Shown here: piece after piece, positions 41,317 to 49,905 of the stretch
Position numbering within the stretch: the first letter of the stretch is position 1
Layout of the letters: the number at the start of each line of letters is the position of its first letter
From: an uncultured Treponema sp.
GTDB taxonomy: Bacteria; Spirochaetota; Spirochaetia; Treponematales; Treponemataceae
Assembly (NCBI GenBank): GCA_910584475.1
Contig: CAJUBD010000015.1
Span: 1 to 64,000, forward strand
DNA: 64,000 nt
Direction: 5' to 3'
Made by a program: the position numbers and the translations under genes
The notes under the pieces: generated by a model
Databases searched by the model: none
Seen by the model: only the letters and a program-made list of their open reading frames with translations
What the model was told of the DNA's origin: nothing

Positions 41317-41628
41317 TGAATGCCTTTTTACGCACATTCGCAATGAGAATGTGCAGTACATAACAAGTTTTGCAGGTTGCAACGCGACAAGCAAAACTTG
41401 AGTTGAAGGAAGGCGCGCCATTTGTGCGACTTCTTTCATGCCTCCTGATTTCGGGGAAGGAAACCTTTCAGAAATGCGGCTTCCTCACTTTTCAAGATAA
41501 CAAAATTGGAGAGGAAAGGCAATTTTTTGATGAGAAAAAGTTAAGGAAGCATTACGAGACTGGAAGTTTGATCCGAATCTGTAGCAGAAGCAGGTTTCCG
41601 AGGAGAATGGACAATTTTTTTCGAGAGA
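41317..41628. other. Intergenic interval with hairpins, no gene
   Basis: Contains GCACATTC...GAATGTGC (41332-41354) and CAAGTTTTGC...GCAAAACTTG (41364-41400). An open frame on the plus strand from 41370 has no recognisable product and runs into the toxin gene on the other strand. Confidence 0.5.
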
Positions 41629-41886
41629 CTATTTGTAGATTTCCCGCCGATGCCCTATGTCAAGCGCCAGTATCAAAAGCTCGCGGTCGTTTATGTCGCA
41701 AATAACTCTGTAGTCGCCCACGCGGTAACGCCACAAGCCCACAAGGTTCGATGTCAGAGCCTTGCCCCTGCTCCGCGGATCGTCAAGCTTTCCAATATCA
41801 CGCATATACTTCATTATGCGCTCTTTGGTTTGTCCGTCCAATTTTTTTAATTCTTTTTGCGCTTTGGTTGAATAATCAACTGTCAA
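41629..41886 (-). CDS. RelE/ParE-family toxin (TTG start)
   Basis: An 85-residue RelE-type toxin: VDYSTKAQKELKKLDGQTKE, then KALTSNLVGLWRYRVGDYRV and ICDINDRELLILALDIGHRR. The C-terminal GLWRYRVGDYRVI plus GHRREIY is the family core that includes the ribosome-dependent RNase Arg residues. The start is set at TTG 41886 because GGGAG is 6 nt upstream and it gives the usual length; the frame extends to 42006 without support. It overlaps the antitoxin gene by 11 bp. Confidence 0.82.
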   Translation of the reverse strand: MTVDYSTKAQKELKKLDGQTKERIMKYMRDIGKLDDPRSRGKALTSNLVGLWRYRVGDYRVICDINDRELLILALDIGHRREIYK

Positions 41887-42151
41887 GGTCAACTCCCAAT
41901 TTCTTCGCAAGCTCCTCTTGGGAAATTGACTTTCTTCCGCTGGCGATGTATTCCGCCCACGCCGCCTCGCCCGCGCGTGCGTCCGCAAAATCCTCTTCCA
42001 TTTCATCGAGGTAGTTTTGCAAAGCGCTGTTTATAATCCTGGTTTTGGGTATGTCGGTCTTTTTGTGATATTCGTCAAGCCGTGCTAAAATAGGCGCATC
42101 GATGCGCAATGTCATTCGCCTTGTGTTTTCTCTTGTTGTCGCAATCGCCAT
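41876..42151 (-). CDS. Ribbon-helix-helix antitoxin
   Basis: A 91-residue protein. RRMTLRIDAPILARLDEYHK then KTDIPKTRIINSALQNYLDE is a ribbon-helix-helix DNA-binding unit. The acidic C-terminus (EEDFADARAGEAAWAEYIAS) would wrap the toxin. AAGGAGGA lies before the ATG. The promoter TTGACA-17-TTATAT is at 42205-42177. Confidence 0.82.
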   Translation of the reverse strand: MAIATTRENTRRMTLRIDAPILARLDEYHKKTDIPKTRIINSALQNYLDEMEEDFADARAGEAAWAEYIASGRKSISQEELAKKLGVDLDS

Positions 42152-42176
42152 AACAGATTCCTCCTTTATAACAAAA

Positions 42177-42205
42177 ATATAACATTGTGCGCCTTTTTAT
42201 GTCAA
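42177..42205 (-). promoter_or_regulatory. Promoter of the RelE-type TA operon
   Basis: TTGACA (42205-42200), 17 bp, TTATAT (42182-42177); leader of about 20 nt with a good Shine-Dalgarno. Confidence 0.6.
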
Positions 42206-42286
42206 GCGGCTTATTGATGCAAAACTTGCGAGAAAACTCATTTTTTTGTACCTAAGAAATTCTTGCAATCGCGAAAACTTAAAATG

Positions 42287-42808
42287 TCAGCCGTTCAAAA
42301 TTTCTATCTGGCATGACTTCATCGCCAAAAGCGCGCGCTCGTGGCTTTCTGGCGTAACTCCGGCGCAGCATTTCGCGTCCACGAAAATCGGCACTTCCGG
42401 AAGAAAAGCCTTCGCCAAGAGCGCGTTGGAAATGACGCAGATGTCAGTGCAAAGCCCTGCGAAAGTCACGCTTTCGATTTTGCTCTCGCGATTCATCGCC
42501 GCCAACTTTTCGCCGAGCGCGACGCTTCCGAACGTCGGCTTGTCGATTGGCTCGCCATCCAGCAGTTCTTCTATTTCCTTTTTAATCTGATGTCCGAATG
42601 TGCCCTCGATGCAATGCTCCACGGGCAGGGCGCGGCCTTCCTGCGTTTCAAGATAATTTTCTTTGTGCGTGTCGCGGGTGGCAAGGACAATTCCGTCGAA
42701 TCCTTTTATCTTTTCAATGACATTCGCGACGATGCTTCGCGCCTCTTTTGTGCCAAGCGCGCCGTCGATAAAATCATTTTGCATGTCAACGACTACAAGA
42801 ACTTTCAT
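42287..42808 (-). CDS. Isochorismatase/nicotinamidase-like cysteine hydrolase
   Basis: A 173-residue enzyme of the cysteine hydrolase family. The catalytic Asp is in VLVVVDMQNDFIDGALG, the Lys in EEIEELLDGEPIDKPTFGS, and the Cys in SVTFAGLCTDICVISNALL with the cis-peptide region before it. TRDTHKENY supplies metal-binding-like residues found in nicotinamidases, so nicotinamide to nicotinate is the most likely reaction and would feed the NadE pathway 5 kb away. Other amide substrates remain possible. The 42809-43169 gap upstream shows only AT-rich and repeat sequence. Confidence 0.8.
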   Translation of the reverse strand: MKVLVVVDMQNDFIDGALGTKEARSIVANVIEKIKGFDGIVLATRDTHKENYLETQEGRALPVEHCIEGTFGHQIKKEIEELLDGEPIDKPTFGSVALGEKLAAMNRESKIESVTFAGLCTDICVISNALLAKAFLPEVPIFVDAKCCAGVTPESHERALLAMKSCQIEILNG

Positions 42809-43134
42809 TAAAATTAAACTCCAAAGGAAGTTCGCTAGAAACTTCGCCTAGCGGCTCGTTGCTAGAACAACTTCCGAGAATGTTTTGTTCGTCCGCGCGA
42901 GCAGGCAAGTTTTATAAGCGAGTTCGCGACGCAAGCTCGAATTAAAAATTGCCACGCAATCTTAGCGACGATTTTTAGTGTTTTTAATCTCAAAACATTC
43001 AGTTTGAATTATATCATATAATAATTGTTTTTTCAAGGCACGGAAAAAATCCGTCACGGAATTTCGACGCGTTCAATCACCACAGAATTCCGCCTCGCCA
43101 AAATTCTCAATTCCAAATTCTCCATTTTCCCACA

Positions 43135-43163
43135 TTGACCTTTTTCGTTTTTTCTGATAGGAT
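43135..43163 (+). promoter_or_regulatory. metE promoter (leaderless)
   Basis: TTGACC (43135-43140), 17 bp, TAGGAT (43158-43163), six nt to ATG 43170. A leader riboswitch is therefore not possible from this promoter. Confidence 0.7.
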
Positions 43164-43169
43164 ATTCAA

Positions 43170-45413
43170 ATGAGCAACTATAAAACATTTGTTATCGGCT
43201 TCCCTAGAATCGGGGCGAAACGAGAATTGAAATTCGCGGAAGAAAAATATTTCGCAAAAGAAATTTCTTGCAAAGAATTGGAATCGTGCGCGAAGGCGCT
43301 TCGAGAATACGGCTGGCAAAAACAGCGTGCCGCAAATATTGATTTCATTCCGTCCAACGACTTTTCGTATTATGACGCGATGCTTGACACGGCGGTGATG
43401 CTCGACGCAATTCCCTCCCGCTACAAGTCGCTTGATTTGAGCGCGCTCGACACTTACTTCGCCATGGCGCACGGATATCAAGGCGAAAAGGGCGACGTGA
43501 AGGCCCTTCCGATGAAGAAATGGTTCAACACGAACTACCATTATATTGTCCCGGAACTTGAGGCGGACGCGAAACTTTCTTTGAACACAGAAAAAATTCT
43601 CGCGGAGTTTTCACAGGCGAAGTCCTCAGGCATAGAAACTGTCCCGAGCGTAATAGGCCCTTATACTTTTTTGCATTTCGCCACTTATGCGAAAGGAAAA
43701 TGCCGCGACGACTATGCCGACGACATTTGCGCCGCATACAAAAAACTTTTGGAAGAATGCGGCACGGCGGGCGCGAAATGGATTTCCATTTGCGAGCCGG
43801 CGTTGGTGTTCGACACGGATTCTTCTTCCGTGAAATTTTTTGAGTCGCTTTATGAAAAAATTCTTGACGGCAAAAAAGTCAAGGTAATCTTGCAGACTTA
43901 TTTCGGCGACATTCGCGACAGTTATGATGCCGTGACTTCGCTTGCGTTCGACGGCTTCGGACTTGATTTCGTGGAAGGAAAGGAAACCCTTTCGCTCGTA
44001 AAAAAGTCTTTTCCGAAAAACGCGCTTTTGTTCGCAGGAATCATGACAGGAAAAAACATTTGGCGGGCCGACTACGCGAAGATCGCTTCGATTTTGGCGG
44101 AAATTGAGAAGAATGTTCCGCGCGAAAATATCGTGGCTGGATTTTCTTGCTCGCTTTTGCATGTTCCGTATACTACGCGCAACGAGGAAAAACTTTCCGC
44201 TGAAATTCTCAAGCACTTTTCTTTCGCGGAAGAAAAACTCGTTGAACTTGAAGATGTGGCTTCGGGAAAAACCAATTCGGAATTGTTCGGCGGAAATCGT
44301 GTTTCTCCAGACGCCGATGTTCAAAGCGCGGTGAAGAATTTGAAGGACGCGGATTTTGTGAGAAAGCCCGACTTCGCGGAGCGCGAAAAAATCCAGAAGA
44401 AGGAATTCAATTTGCCGCCGTTTCCCACGACTACAATCGGCTCGTTTCCGCAGACAAGGGAAGTGCGAAAGAACCGCGCGGACTTCAAAAAAGGCTTGAT
44501 AACAAAAGAACAATATATTGAATTCAACCGCGAAAAAATATCCGAATGCATCCGTTTGCAGGAAGAGCTCGACATCGACGTTTTGGTTCACGGAGAATTC
44601 GAGCGCAACGACATGGTGGAATATTTCGGAAACAATCTCGAAGGATTCTTGTTCACGCAGAACGCATGGGTTCAGTCCTATGGAACGCGATGCGTAAAGC
44701 CGCCTGTCATTTGGGGCGACGTCAGCCGAAAAAAGCCTATAACGGTGGAATGGTCGGCATACGCGCAGAGCCTTTCAAAGCGTCCAGTAAAAGGAATGCT
44801 CACGGGACCTGTCACAATTTTGAACTGGTCGTTCCCGCGCGAGGACATTCCGATAAAAGAGCAGACATTGCAAATCGCGCTTGCAATTCGCGAAGAAGTC
44901 TTGGACTTGGAGAAGAACGGAATCAAGATAATCCAGATCGACGAAGCCGCATTGCGCGAAAAGCTGCCGCTGCGAAAAAGCGACTGGCATTCGCAATATT
45001 TGGATTGGGCGATTCCGGCGTTCCGTCTCGTGCATTCAGGCGTTAGGGCTGAAACTCAAATCCACACGCACATGTGCTACAGCGAGTTCAACGACATCAT
45101 CCGTGACATCGACGAAATGGATGCGGATGTGATCACATTCGAAGCGAGCAGAAGCGACTTGAAAATTTTGGACGCGCTCAAGGAAGCCGCTTTCCGCACT
45201 GAAGTCGGACCTGGCGTTTACGACATTCATTCGCCGCGAATTCCTTCCAAAGAGGAAATCGTTTGTGCGCTTGAAAAGATGGTGCAAAAAGTGAGCGTGG
45301 AAAAACTTTGGGTGAACCCTGACTGCGGTCTCAAGACACGCGGAGAAAGCGAAACCGTCGCGAGTCTTGAGAACCTTGTCGCCGCCGCGAAGGAAATGCG
45401 AAAAAAATATTAG
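43170..45413 (+). CDS. metE: Cobalamin-independent methionine synthase MetE
   Basis: A 747-residue enzyme that moves a methyl group from methyltetrahydrofolate (polyglutamate) to homocysteine. Two homologous barrels are present: the N-terminal half begins FVIGFPRIGAKRELKFAEEK, and the C-terminal half begins PPFPTTTIGSFPQTREVRK near residue 418. Zinc ligands are visible in IHTHMCYSEFND (His/Cys near 633-635) and VNPDCGLKTRGE (Cys near 718). Near-standard length. The next gene starts 4 bp after the stop, probably in the same transcript. Confidence 0.96.
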   Translation: MSNYKTFVIGFPRIGAKRELKFAEEKYFAKEISCKELESCAKALREYGWQKQRAANIDFIPSNDFSYYDAMLDTAVMLDAIPSRYKSLDLSALDTYFAMAHGYQGEKGDVKALPMKKWFNTNYHYIVPELEADAKLSLNTEKILAEFSQAKSSGIETVPSVIGPYTFLHFATYAKGKCRDDYADDICAAYKKLLEECGTAGAKWISICEPALVFDTDSSSVKFFESLYEKILDGKKVKVILQTYFGDIRDSYDAVTSLAFDGFGLDFVEGKETLSLVKKSFPKNALLFAGIMTGKNIWRADYAKIASILAEIEKNVPRENIVAGFSCSLLHVPYTTRNEEKLSAEILKHFSFAEEKLVELEDVASGKTNSELFGGNRVSPDADVQSAVKNLKDADFVRKPDFAEREKIQKKEFNLPPFPTTTIGSFPQTREVRKNRADFKKGLITKEQYIEFNREKISECIRLQEELDIDVLVHGEFERNDMVEYFGNNLEGFLFTQNAWVQSYGTRCVKPPVIWGDVSRKKPITVEWSAYAQSLSKRPVKGMLTGPVTILNWSFPREDIPIKEQTLQIALAIREEVLDLEKNGIKIIQIDEAALREKLPLRKSDWHSQYLDWAIPAFRLVHSGVRAETQIHTHMCYSEFNDIIRDIDEMDADVITFEASRSDLKILDALKEAAFRTEVGPGVYDIHSPRIPSKEEIVCALEKMVQKVSVEKLWVNPDCGLKTRGESETVASLENLVAAAKEMRKKY

Positions 45414-45417
45414 TCAA

Positions 45418-46902
45418 ATGAAACATTCGGAATGCTGCCTTTTCCAGAACAAGGTTTCTAGTTTTGCCGTAGCGAGGGCGCGATTGGGAAGTAGGCTGTG
45501 CCGGAAACTTTTCGGCATTCAGCGCGAGGCCCTGGACTTGGTGGCCATTCCCAAGGGCGAAGTCTACAAGGATTTTCATGTGCTTACCTTGGTGCGGCGT
45601 AGCGAAGTCGACTCCATGTTCGACGAAAAAGGCAGGCCTTTCAAGGCGCGTGAAATCGATCCGAAGAATTCTCTTGTCATCGGCACTATCCGAATGGGAT
45701 TCGGACATTGGCGAATTGCCATCGCGCTTGCGAGCGCGGCTCACAGCATGGGAATCCGCGCGTATCTTTTGGACTTGATGTCGTTTTCTGGAACTCCGAT
45801 TGAAAAGTCCATAAAATTTCTTGAAGGCGCTTACAACTCGTTTTCACGGTTTTCGCAAAAGTCGAAGGCTTTCAACGCCTTGATTTGGGAGCCGATTACA
45901 AGCGGAATGAACGCGCACCTTGACGCGGCAATCCAAAATCGCGAAGTGTCGAAGCTTTTCAAGGCTGCGTTCGAAAAAATCCCGAAGGAAATTCCGATGG
46001 TGGCGGCGCATCCTTGGGTGGGCTGGAGCGCGGTTTTGTGCGGAATGAAAAAAGTCGTCTCGATGATTCCAGACAATTTGCCGCTCGCTTTTTGGCTTGT
46101 GGAGGGAAGCGTCCATACTGTTCAGTCGCCCAGCGCGTACATGGGATACCGCACGCTTCTCCACATGGAAAAGGGCGCGCCGATTTCTAACTGTCTTCCG
46201 CGTGAAAAAATCGTGCAGACAGGGCATTATGTTGACTATGAAATTCTTGCCTCGATAAAGTCGGATTGCAAGATGCGGCTCGAACGCGAAAAAAATCATG
46301 AGGCGCGCCGTTTTCTTTTGACGATGGGCGGGGCAGGAGCGCAGGCGGCGAAATTCGGCGAAATCGCTTCTTACTGCAAGACATACATCGAGCAGGAAAA
46401 AGTCTGCCTTCTGATAAACATGGGAGACCACGAAGGACGATGGAACGACCTCAAGCGCGCTCTCGAAAAAAAATCGATTCCGTATCAAATGCACACGGAT
46501 TGGAAAAAAACTCGCGCGTTCATAGAAGACTCCAAAAAGTCCAAATTGACTGGCGTTCACATTTTCTTGCATTCGGATTTTTACGCGGCGGTCTATTGCA
46601 CTAATCTTCTGCTGCATATCAGCGATGTGATGATAACGAAGCCCAGCGAACTTTCGTTCTATCCGATTCCGAAACTTTTCATTCAGCGAGTGGGGCGGCA
46701 TGAGGCGTGGGGCGCAATCCGCGCATCCGAAATCGGTGGCGGCACAAAGGAAGCCGACAATCCCCAAATCCTAAACCGCATTTTAAAGACGCTCGTTGAA
46801 GAAGACGACCTTCTGAAGCTTTACATAAAAAACATTTTGGACAACGACAAAATAAAAATTTACGACGGCGCAATCAATGTTGTAAAAATCGCGATGAAGT
46901 GA
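45418..46902 (+). CDS. GT-B-like protein related to MGDG synthases, unassigned
   Basis: A 494-residue protein. After about 100 residues of unknown type it has SLVIGTIRMGFGHWRIAIAL, reminiscent of the glycine-rich acceptor-domain motif of MGDG-type glycosyltransferases. A second domain has RFLLTMGGAGAQAAKFGEIA and, later, HISDVMITKPSELSFYPIPK, like their donor domain. The match is weaker than for 1671-2828, so an uncharacterised DUF of the same fold is possible. It has no signal peptide. The start ATG 45418 is 4 bp after metE and has no strong ribosome site, suggesting coupling. Confidence 0.6.
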   Translation: MKHSECCLFQNKVSSFAVARARLGSRLCRKLFGIQREALDLVAIPKGEVYKDFHVLTLVRRSEVDSMFDEKGRPFKAREIDPKNSLVIGTIRMGFGHWRIAIALASAAHSMGIRAYLLDLMSFSGTPIEKSIKFLEGAYNSFSRFSQKSKAFNALIWEPITSGMNAHLDAAIQNREVSKLFKAAFEKIPKEIPMVAAHPWVGWSAVLCGMKKVVSMIPDNLPLAFWLVEGSVHTVQSPSAYMGYRTLLHMEKGAPISNCLPREKIVQTGHYVDYEILASIKSDCKMRLEREKNHEARRFLLTMGGAGAQAAKFGEIASYCKTYIEQEKVCLLINMGDHEGRWNDLKRALEKKSIPYQMHTDWKKTRAFIEDSKKSKLTGVHIFLHSDFYAAVYCTNLLLHISDVMITKPSELSFYPIPKLFIQRVGRHEAWGAIRASEIGGGTKEADNPQILNRILKTLVEEDDLLKLYIKNILDNDKIKIYDGAINVVKIAMK

Positions 46903-46913
46903 TATAATGACAA

Positions 46914-47060
46914 GTAATGGGTAAAAAGTAATATTGGAAGAATTTATTCCATATTGAGTATTACTTATTCTCACGTTGCACAAGCAACGATGTGAAATAA
47001 ATTTCCTATATGAAAACGGCGGGCTTGTCCCGACGTATTACCAATTACTCATTACCTAAT
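46914..47060. repeat. Dispersed repeats downstream of the glycosyltransferase-like gene
   Basis: Contains TAATGGGTAAAAAGTAAT (46916-46933) and an inverse relative at about 47035-47060. A 55-bp unit (46967-47021) matches 52632-52686 at 47 of 55 bases. GGTAATAAGTA-type relatives are at 52012-52050, 53207-53255 and, inverted, about 19564-19600. No gene lies in 46903-47257. Confidence 0.6.
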
Positions 47061-47194
47061 TTTGAAGGAGTTATGATAAAAACGCCGCTGAAATAGCGCG
47101 GCATTTTTATCATGACAAGTTTGCGTTGCAAACTTGCTTATATACTGTGCGCGTCGCAACAAGTTGCTAAACACGCACGCTAAAAAGTCAATCG

Positions 47195-47237
47195 CGAAAT
47201 TGTTAGCAAGCCGAAAGGATTGCGACTTTCGCTCTTG
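47195..47237. repeat. 43-bp dispersed repeat, copy 2
   Basis: Inverse copy of 41274-41316 (one mismatch). It lies just upstream of pta, as copy 1 lies just upstream of clpB. Confidence 0.85.
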
Positions 47238-47257
47238 ACTTTTTATGGGAGTTTTAT

Positions 47258-48289
47258 ATGGATTTTGTCGAACAGTTAAAGGAAAAGGCCAAAGCGGCCG
47301 GAAAGAAAATCGTTCTGTGCGAAGGCGAGGACAAGCGCGTCGTGGAAGCGGCGGCGGAAATCGTGCGCGAGGGAATCGCGAAAATCATCCTCATCGGAAA
47401 CGCGGATGAGTGCAAGCGTGTCGCGCCCGAAACCGACATAAGCGGAATCGAGCTTGTCGACCCTGCGACCAGCTCGAACATCGACAAGTACGCGGAAATC
47501 TTGTTCAAGGCGCGCGAAGGAAAGGTAAACAAGAAAACCGGCGCGCCCGAATATGCCACGGTGGAAGACGCGAAAGCCTATTTGCTCAAAGACCGCACGA
47601 TGTTTGGCGCACTTATTCTAAAGGCGGGCGATGCCGACGGCTTCGTTTCTGGCGCATGCCATTCCACGGCGAACACGCTCCGCCCTGGTCTTCAAGTCAT
47701 AAAGACGGCGGCGGGAATCAAGACTGTCTCTTCAAGTTTCATTATGGTCGCGCCCCAAGGCGGCAACAAGTATATTCCAGAAGGCGTCGCGCTTTTGGCG
47801 GACTGCGCGATAAACATCGAGCCTTCCGCCGAGGAGCTTTCGGACATCGCGCTCGCCACTGCCGACACCGCGAAAAAAATCGCGGGAATCGAGCCGCGCG
47901 TCGCGCTTCTTTCGTTCAGTACCAAGGGAAGCGGAAACGACGACAAATTTTTCAAGAGCGTTCCGAAGGTGCAGGAAGCCGTGAAAATCGCAAAGGAAAA
48001 AGCGCCAAGTCTTGCGCTTGACGGCGAGTTCCAGTTTGACGCGGCGGTCGCCCCGGAAGTGGGCGCGCTCAAAGCCCCGGGAAGCGATGTGGCGGGGCAC
48101 GCGAATGTCTTCGTTTTTCCCAACATCAACGCGGGCAATATCGGCTACAAAATCGCGCAGAGAATGGGCGGCTGGATGGCCATCGGTCCTGTGTGTCAGG
48201 GATTTGCCAAGCCTCTCAACGACTTGAGCCGAGGCTGCAACGTCAGCGACATCGTGGCGACCGTAGCGGTTACCGCTTTGCAGGCATAG
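47258..48289 (+). CDS. pta: Phosphate acetyltransferase
   Basis: A 343-residue short-form phosphotransacetylase converting acetyl-CoA and phosphate to acetyl phosphate. KIVLCEGEDKRVVEAAAEIV opens the fold. The family signatures GFVSGACHSTANTLRPGLQV and SSSFIMVAP, then KGSGNDDKF, DGEFQFDAAVAPEVG, FVFPNINAGNIGYKIAQRMG and GPVCQGFAKPLNDLSRG, all match. It provides ATP through acetate kinase in fermenters. GGGAG lies 8 nt before the ATG. Confidence 0.96.
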   Translation: MDFVEQLKEKAKAAGKKIVLCEGEDKRVVEAAAEIVREGIAKIILIGNADECKRVAPETDISGIELVDPATSSNIDKYAEILFKAREGKVNKKTGAPEYATVEDAKAYLLKDRTMFGALILKAGDADGFVSGACHSTANTLRPGLQVIKTAAGIKTVSSSFIMVAPQGGNKYIPEGVALLADCAINIEPSAEELSDIALATADTAKKIAGIEPRVALLSFSTKGSGNDDKFFKSVPKVQEAVKIAKEKAPSLALDGEFQFDAAVAPEVGALKAPGSDVAGHANVFVFPNINAGNIGYKIAQRMGGWMAIGPVCQGFAKPLNDLSRGCNVSDIVATVAVTALQA

Positions 48290-48297
48290 TTCAAGGC

Positions 48298-48327
48298 AAA
48301 AAAAATCCGCCCTAAAAAGGCGGATCT
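48298..48327 (-). terminator. Intrinsic terminator of tRNA-Val
   Basis: On the minus strand, ATCCGCC pairs with GGCGGAT and is followed by T8. It lies between the tRNA and the convergent pta gene. Confidence 0.8.
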
Positions 48328-48328
48328 T

Positions 48329-48400
48329 TAGACGATGTTGGAGTTGGACCAACGACCCCTTCCGTGTGAAGGAAGTGCTCTACCACTGAGCTAATCGTCC
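48329..48400 (-). tRNA. tRNA-Val (anticodon CAC)
   Basis: Reading the minus strand from 48400: acceptor GGACGAT pairs with ATCGTCT (last pair G-T), D-arm GCTC/GAGC, anticodon arm CTTCC/GGAAG with loop TTCACAC (anticodon CAC, valine codon GUG), T-arm GTTGG/CCAAC. The discriminator is A and CCA is not encoded. The T-loop is TCCAACT, so position 55 is C instead of the almost invariant T. All other cloverleaf features look normal. Confidence 0.9.
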
Positions 48401-48511
48401 ACGAGAATGTAGATATTATATCATAAAAATTATTTTTGCGCAAGGGGAAATCGCGGTAAATCTAAAAAATATTTTTGCAAATTTGGCAGTTGCTTTTCCC
48501 TGCGTCCCTTG

Positions 48512-48540
48512 TTCACAAAAAATCCGTTTTGTGCTATAAT
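48512..48540 (+). promoter_or_regulatory. ribF promoter (leaderless)
   Basis: TTCACA (48512-48517), 17 bp, extended -10 TGCTATAAT ending at 48540, eight nt to ATG 48549. Confidence 0.75.
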
Positions 48541-48548
48541 TTTTCCGG

Positions 48549-49475
48549 ATGGAAATTTTTTCTTGGGAAGATGCAGTTCGACTTTCTCGCATAACGCGCG
48601 AAACTTCGCGATTCGAATCAAATTCCGCCTTAAAACTGCAAACGGAAAATTCAAAACAAACTTCAAACCATTCACTATTAACTATTGACTCTTCATTGTC
48701 AAGTGCTTCGGCGGTCGCAATCGGCGGCTTCGATGGAATGCACATCGGGCACGAGGTTCTTTTTCAGGCAGTGTTGGAATACAAGAATTCTCATCCAGAA
48801 ACGCGCGCTGGCATCGTGACATTTTCGCGCTCTCCTGGCGTCCTGAAGAATTCGCGCTATGAGGGCGACGTTTCCACCGAGCGTCTCAAACTGAAATTTT
48901 TTGAAAAAAAAGGCTTTGATTTCTGCATAATGATTGACTTTTCTTTGCATTTCAGTAAAATAAAAGGAAGGGATTTTCTCGACATCGTGAGAAAATTTTG
49001 CGCCATGCAATTTTTGGCGGCGGGCACTGATTTCCGCCTGGGCCATAACTCTGACACCGGCGTTGCCGAACTGTCGTGTTACGCGGCTTCTTGCGGTTTG
49101 GAGCTAAAGGTTTTGGACGACGTTGTGTTCAAAGGAAAGCGCGTCAGTTCGAGCCTTATCCGCGGCGCGGTTCGCGAGGGCGACTTTGATTTTGCCTCGT
49201 CGCTTTTGGGCCGGCCGTATTGTCTTGACGGATTGCCACTTGATTTCAAGGTCGGCGGCTCGTCGGATGCCACACTGTCAATGATTGCAAGCAGGAATAC
49301 GACGCAAGTTTTGCCGGAAAGCGGGTGTTTTCGGGTGCGCGTCGCGTTCGCTGGTGGGGACGGCTATTCGCAAAATGTTGATGCCGTGCTGCACGTGGAA
49401 TCTTCATTCCTTCGCCTGGAATTTCCACCCGAGCAAAATTTGTCGCGCGTCGAAAGAATCGAATTCATCGTCTGA
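48549..49475 (+). CDS. ribF: RibF-like FAD synthetase with an atypical C-terminal domain
   Basis: A 308-residue protein. The nucleotidyltransferase half is clear: AVAIGGFDGMHIGHEVLFQA (about 55-74), AGTDFRLGHN, VSSSLIRGAVREGDFDFASS and LLGRPYCLDG, so adenylylation of FMN to FAD is likely. The C-terminal part lacks the TAN-type motif expected of riboflavin kinase (the sequence reads VGGSSDATLSMIASRNTTQV), so kinase activity is doubtful. Residues about 18-52 (Asn/Ser/Thr-rich) are an extra segment ahead of the usual motif, encoded by low-complexity DNA. The gene leads into rpsO-pnp. Confidence 0.8.
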   Translation: MEIFSWEDAVRLSRITRETSRFESNSALKLQTENSKQTSNHSLLTIDSSLSSASAVAIGGFDGMHIGHEVLFQAVLEYKNSHPETRAGIVTFSRSPGVLKNSRYEGDVSTERLKLKFFEKKGFDFCIMIDFSLHFSKIKGRDFLDIVRKFCAMQFLAAGTDFRLGHNSDTGVAELSCYAASCGLELKVLDDVVFKGKRVSSSLIRGAVREGDFDFASSLLGRPYCLDGLPLDFKVGGSSDATLSMIASRNTTQVLPESGCFRVRVAFAGGDGYSQNVDAVLHVESSFLRLEFPPEQNLSRVERIEFIV

Positions 49476-49559
49476 TGAATGAATAGAAATTGATAGAGGC
49501 TGCCTAAAAAATTGATTGTACTTGGATTTTTTAGGATAGACTTTTTTAGGAGAAAAATT

Positions 49560-49829
49560 ATGGCACTTTCAAAAGAATTGTCGCATTCAATCGTGGCAAA
49601 ATTCGGAGCGAATGAAAACGACACGGGCAATGTACGCGTTCAGGTCGCGCTTTTGACGGAACGAATCAAGCAGCTCACGGCGCATGTCGCCAACTATCCG
49701 CAGGATTCGAATTCAAAACGCAGCATGATGAAGCTTGTCGGTCAGCGCAAGAGATTCCTTAAGTATTTTCAGCGCACGGACTTGGAAGGCTACCGCGCCC
49801 TCATCAAAGAACTCGGACTTCGCAAGTAG
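49560..49829 (+). CDS. rpsO: 30S ribosomal protein S15
   Basis: An 89-residue protein that binds 16S rRNA in the platform of the small subunit. GNVRVQVALLTERIKQLTAH and VGQRKRFLKYFQRTDLEGYR are family signatures. TTAGGAG lies before ATG 49560; an upstream extension to 49512 is not part of the family. Followed by pnp, the classic order. Confidence 0.97.
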   Translation: MALSKELSHSIVAKFGANENDTGNVRVQVALLTERIKQLTAHVANYPQDSNSKRSMMKLVGQRKRFLKYFQRTDLEGYRALIKELGLRK

Positions 49830-49833
49830 AATT

Positions 49834-49853
49834 CTGGCCGCGAAATCGCGGCC
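49834..49853 (+). terminator. Hairpin between rpsO and pnp
   Basis: TGGCCGCG pairs perfectly with CGCGGCCA around AAAT, with only a short T-rich tail. By analogy with E. coli, it may act as partial terminator or as an RNA processing site that controls pnp. Confidence 0.6.
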
Positions 49854-49905
49854 AAATTTGTTTGCAAATTTCAATTGAATTTATTTCAAGGAACGTGAAA
49901 AGAAT

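Noticed and set aside
41252..41345. CIRCE/HrcA operator upstream of clpB
   Set aside because: No TTAGCACTC-N9-GAGTGCTAA-like repeat is present; only other hairpins.
41370..41705. 111-codon plus-strand frame between clpB and the TA operon
   Set aside because: No family, no ribosome site, begins within a hairpin and overlaps the RelE-type toxin on the other strand.
43020..43169. SAM riboswitch or T-box before metE
   Set aside because: The promoter ends 6 nt before the ATG and no such structure is visible in the preceding sequence.
48401..48548. FMN riboswitch before ribF
   Set aside because: The promoter leaves only about 2 nt of leader, and none of the conserved FMN-element boxes are present.
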